The position numbers and the translations under genes were made by a program. Below, in pieces: positions 62,904-64,000 of a stretch of 64,000 nt of DNA. The stretch is from contig NW_002060943.1 in the NCBI RefSeq assembly GCF_000150275.1, positions 310,545-374,544 on the forward strand, read 5' to 3'. The stretch's first letter is position 1, and every line of letters starts with the position of its first letter. A model generated the notes under the pieces. The model did not search any database. It saw only the letters and a list, made by a program, of their open reading frames with translations, and was not told the DNA's origin. The stretch is from Trichoplax adhaerens. Its lineage: Eukaryota; Placozoa; Uniplacotomia; Trichoplacea; Trichoplacidae.

Positions 62904-64000
62904 GTATCAAACTATTACAATCTTCAACTGCATCATCAACCTAACTTGCAACTCAATTTTTCACTATTTACCTTCAGCAATTCGGAGTATTTATTGGTTA
63001 CATCGTCAATTTGCTTGTTGAGTAAATGTATTTTAGTGTTCAGTTGATCAATCTTTGCTTCAAGTTTTTCCCTTTTACTACGTTCATAATTTAACTGAGC
63101 TTCTAACTCCGTTATTGTCCTATATTGACATATTGCATATGAAAATCTCATTAGAACCCAGTTTTACCCATAGATATTATGGATAGGTTGCAATTGATTG
63201 ATTTTTCTCTTTTCAATACAACCTTTCGTATTCGGCTTGTTTATCCATAGTTTCAATATCTTCATCCAACAGTCCACCTAGCTGATGATAATTTGCTTTA
63301 GCTATCTTGAGTAACCTTTTTAATTCTTCTATGCGATGACTAGCTCGCCCTTAGGATATAGACAATACATTTCCATTCGTTAACATTTTACGTTAATACA
63401 ACTTTGTAAATCTCTGATGTCACATTGTGTAAATTACAGTTAAGGACCAGGAAAACCCTTGCTACGATGTAATCTATGAATGCTATCCATACCTTGGGCT
63501 TCAATCTTTTCATCATCATTCAATTCCATAGCATCATCTAGATTCTCATCTTCAATAATTTCATCAGCTTATGAATCATGATGAAAATTAAAGATAATGG
63601 TATTCGATTAAGCTTTGTGTTAAAAAGTGGCAATACTATATCTCTAAGCTCATAACGACGTGGTAAAAGGTTTTAAAATGTATAAACTAAGACTAATGTC
63701 TTTTAAACACTTCTAGCTTACCGACTTCTCCGCCTAATAGCTCCACTGCTCCCATTTGTGCATAACGTTTTGCAACGTCTTTTGGAGTTTCACCTGCTTC
63801 ATTTCTAATTGTGACATCACATCCTTGTTCCATGAGCCATCTTAAAATATTTATGTGGCCATTACCGGCGGCTGTAGTCAGATAATGCAAGAATTTTATG
63901 TCATTTATAAAGTTGATATTTTGATACAGTAATAATCGTTAGACGATAATTTTACCTTTATGAGCTAAGGTTGAACCATGATTATCTTGTTCATCAACAG
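62904..64000 (-). CDS. ANKRD42: ankyrin-repeat / coiled-coil protein, ANKRD42-like, partial
   Basis: The gene enters from the right edge, so its N-terminus is outside the window. Exons on the minus strand: 63956 to beyond 64000, 63722-63871, 63493-63567, 63223-63349, 62972-63119, 62904-62940. The first two carry one ankyrin repeat: NHGSTLAHKAAGNGHINILRW when spliced, with HINILRWLMEQGCDV visible. They continue into GETPKDVAKRYAQMGAVELL, closely matching human ANKRD42. An acidic linker (ENLDDAMELNDDEK) follows, then a coiled coil (IEELKRLLKIAK and ELEAQLNYERSKREKLEAK). The end is unclear. The strong donor after 62904 leads to an acceptor at 62856 that gives an immediate stop in phase, while a 49-codon frame to 62710 opens in another phase. 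Confidence 0.85.

Noticed and set aside
1-64000. Bacterial-type features: operons, CRISPR arrays, riboswitches
   Set aside because: The sequence is clearly eukaryotic. The tandem arrays have directly abutting units and no spacers, so they are not CRISPR.
1-64000. tRNA and rRNA genes
   Set aside because: I looked for GGTTCGA-type T-loops and conserved rRNA blocks and found none I could support; a covariance-model scan would settle it.

Overview
The window looks like nuclear DNA from an early-branching animal, and a placozoan (Trichoplax or a relative) is my best guess. It is AT-rich. Its genes are broken into many short exons separated mostly by short GT-AG introns. The gene set is typically metazoan: CTP:phosphocholine cytidylyltransferase, RPL22, cullin-3, ISOC1, legumain, DPH2, NUFIP1, NCBP2 and an ANKRD42-like protein. 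The species call is an inference from gene content and intron style. I rebuilt the gene models by hand from splice sites, reading-frame phase and remembered family sequences, so single-base errors at exon edges are possible.

Layout. 1-3850: tandem arrays (about 233 bp, then 146 bp, then a duplicated 11-bp minisatellite) with no gene. 3904-8069 (+): PCYT1, 7 coding exons. 8070-14346: AT-rich intergenic DNA with a 192-bp duplication and an array of about 107 bp. 14347-17416 (+): a second, diverged PCYT1 copy that has lost catalytic residues and its last exon. 19597-19824 (-): a small one-membrane-span protein. 23965-25441 (-): RPL22. 26999-33018 (+): CUL3, 27 coding exons. 33829-36028 (-): ISOC1-like hydrolase. 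37412-38372: ten-copy 96-bp satellite. 39080-43238 (-): legumain, 14 exons. About 43634-44230: a fold-back element. 45797-48787 (+): an intronless 996-residue fusion protein. 51177-51389 (+): a small Cys-rich ORF. 51962-55676 (-): DPH2, 15 exons, head to head with 56134-58761 (+): NUFIP1. 60568-62034 (+): NCBP2. From about 62904 past the end (-): ANKRD42-like.

The most unusual item is the intronless gene at 45797. It joins an indoleamine 2,3-dioxygenase (IDO)-like heme domain, a cytochrome P450 reductase-like FAD/NAD(P)H domain and a cytochrome b5 domain in one chain. IDO needs outside electrons, with cytochrome b5 and P450 reductase as proposed donors, so this reads as a possible self-sufficient heme oxygenase comparable in plan to P450 BM3. 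Several IDO substrate-site residues appear changed, so the substrate is open.

Other points of note are two U12-type AT-AC introns (CUL3 and NCBP2), a GC-AG intron in DPH2, and a tandem cytidylyltransferase pseudoenzyme. Clusters of the palindrome ACTGTACAGT lie just upstream of several genes and also form the ends of the fold-back element.
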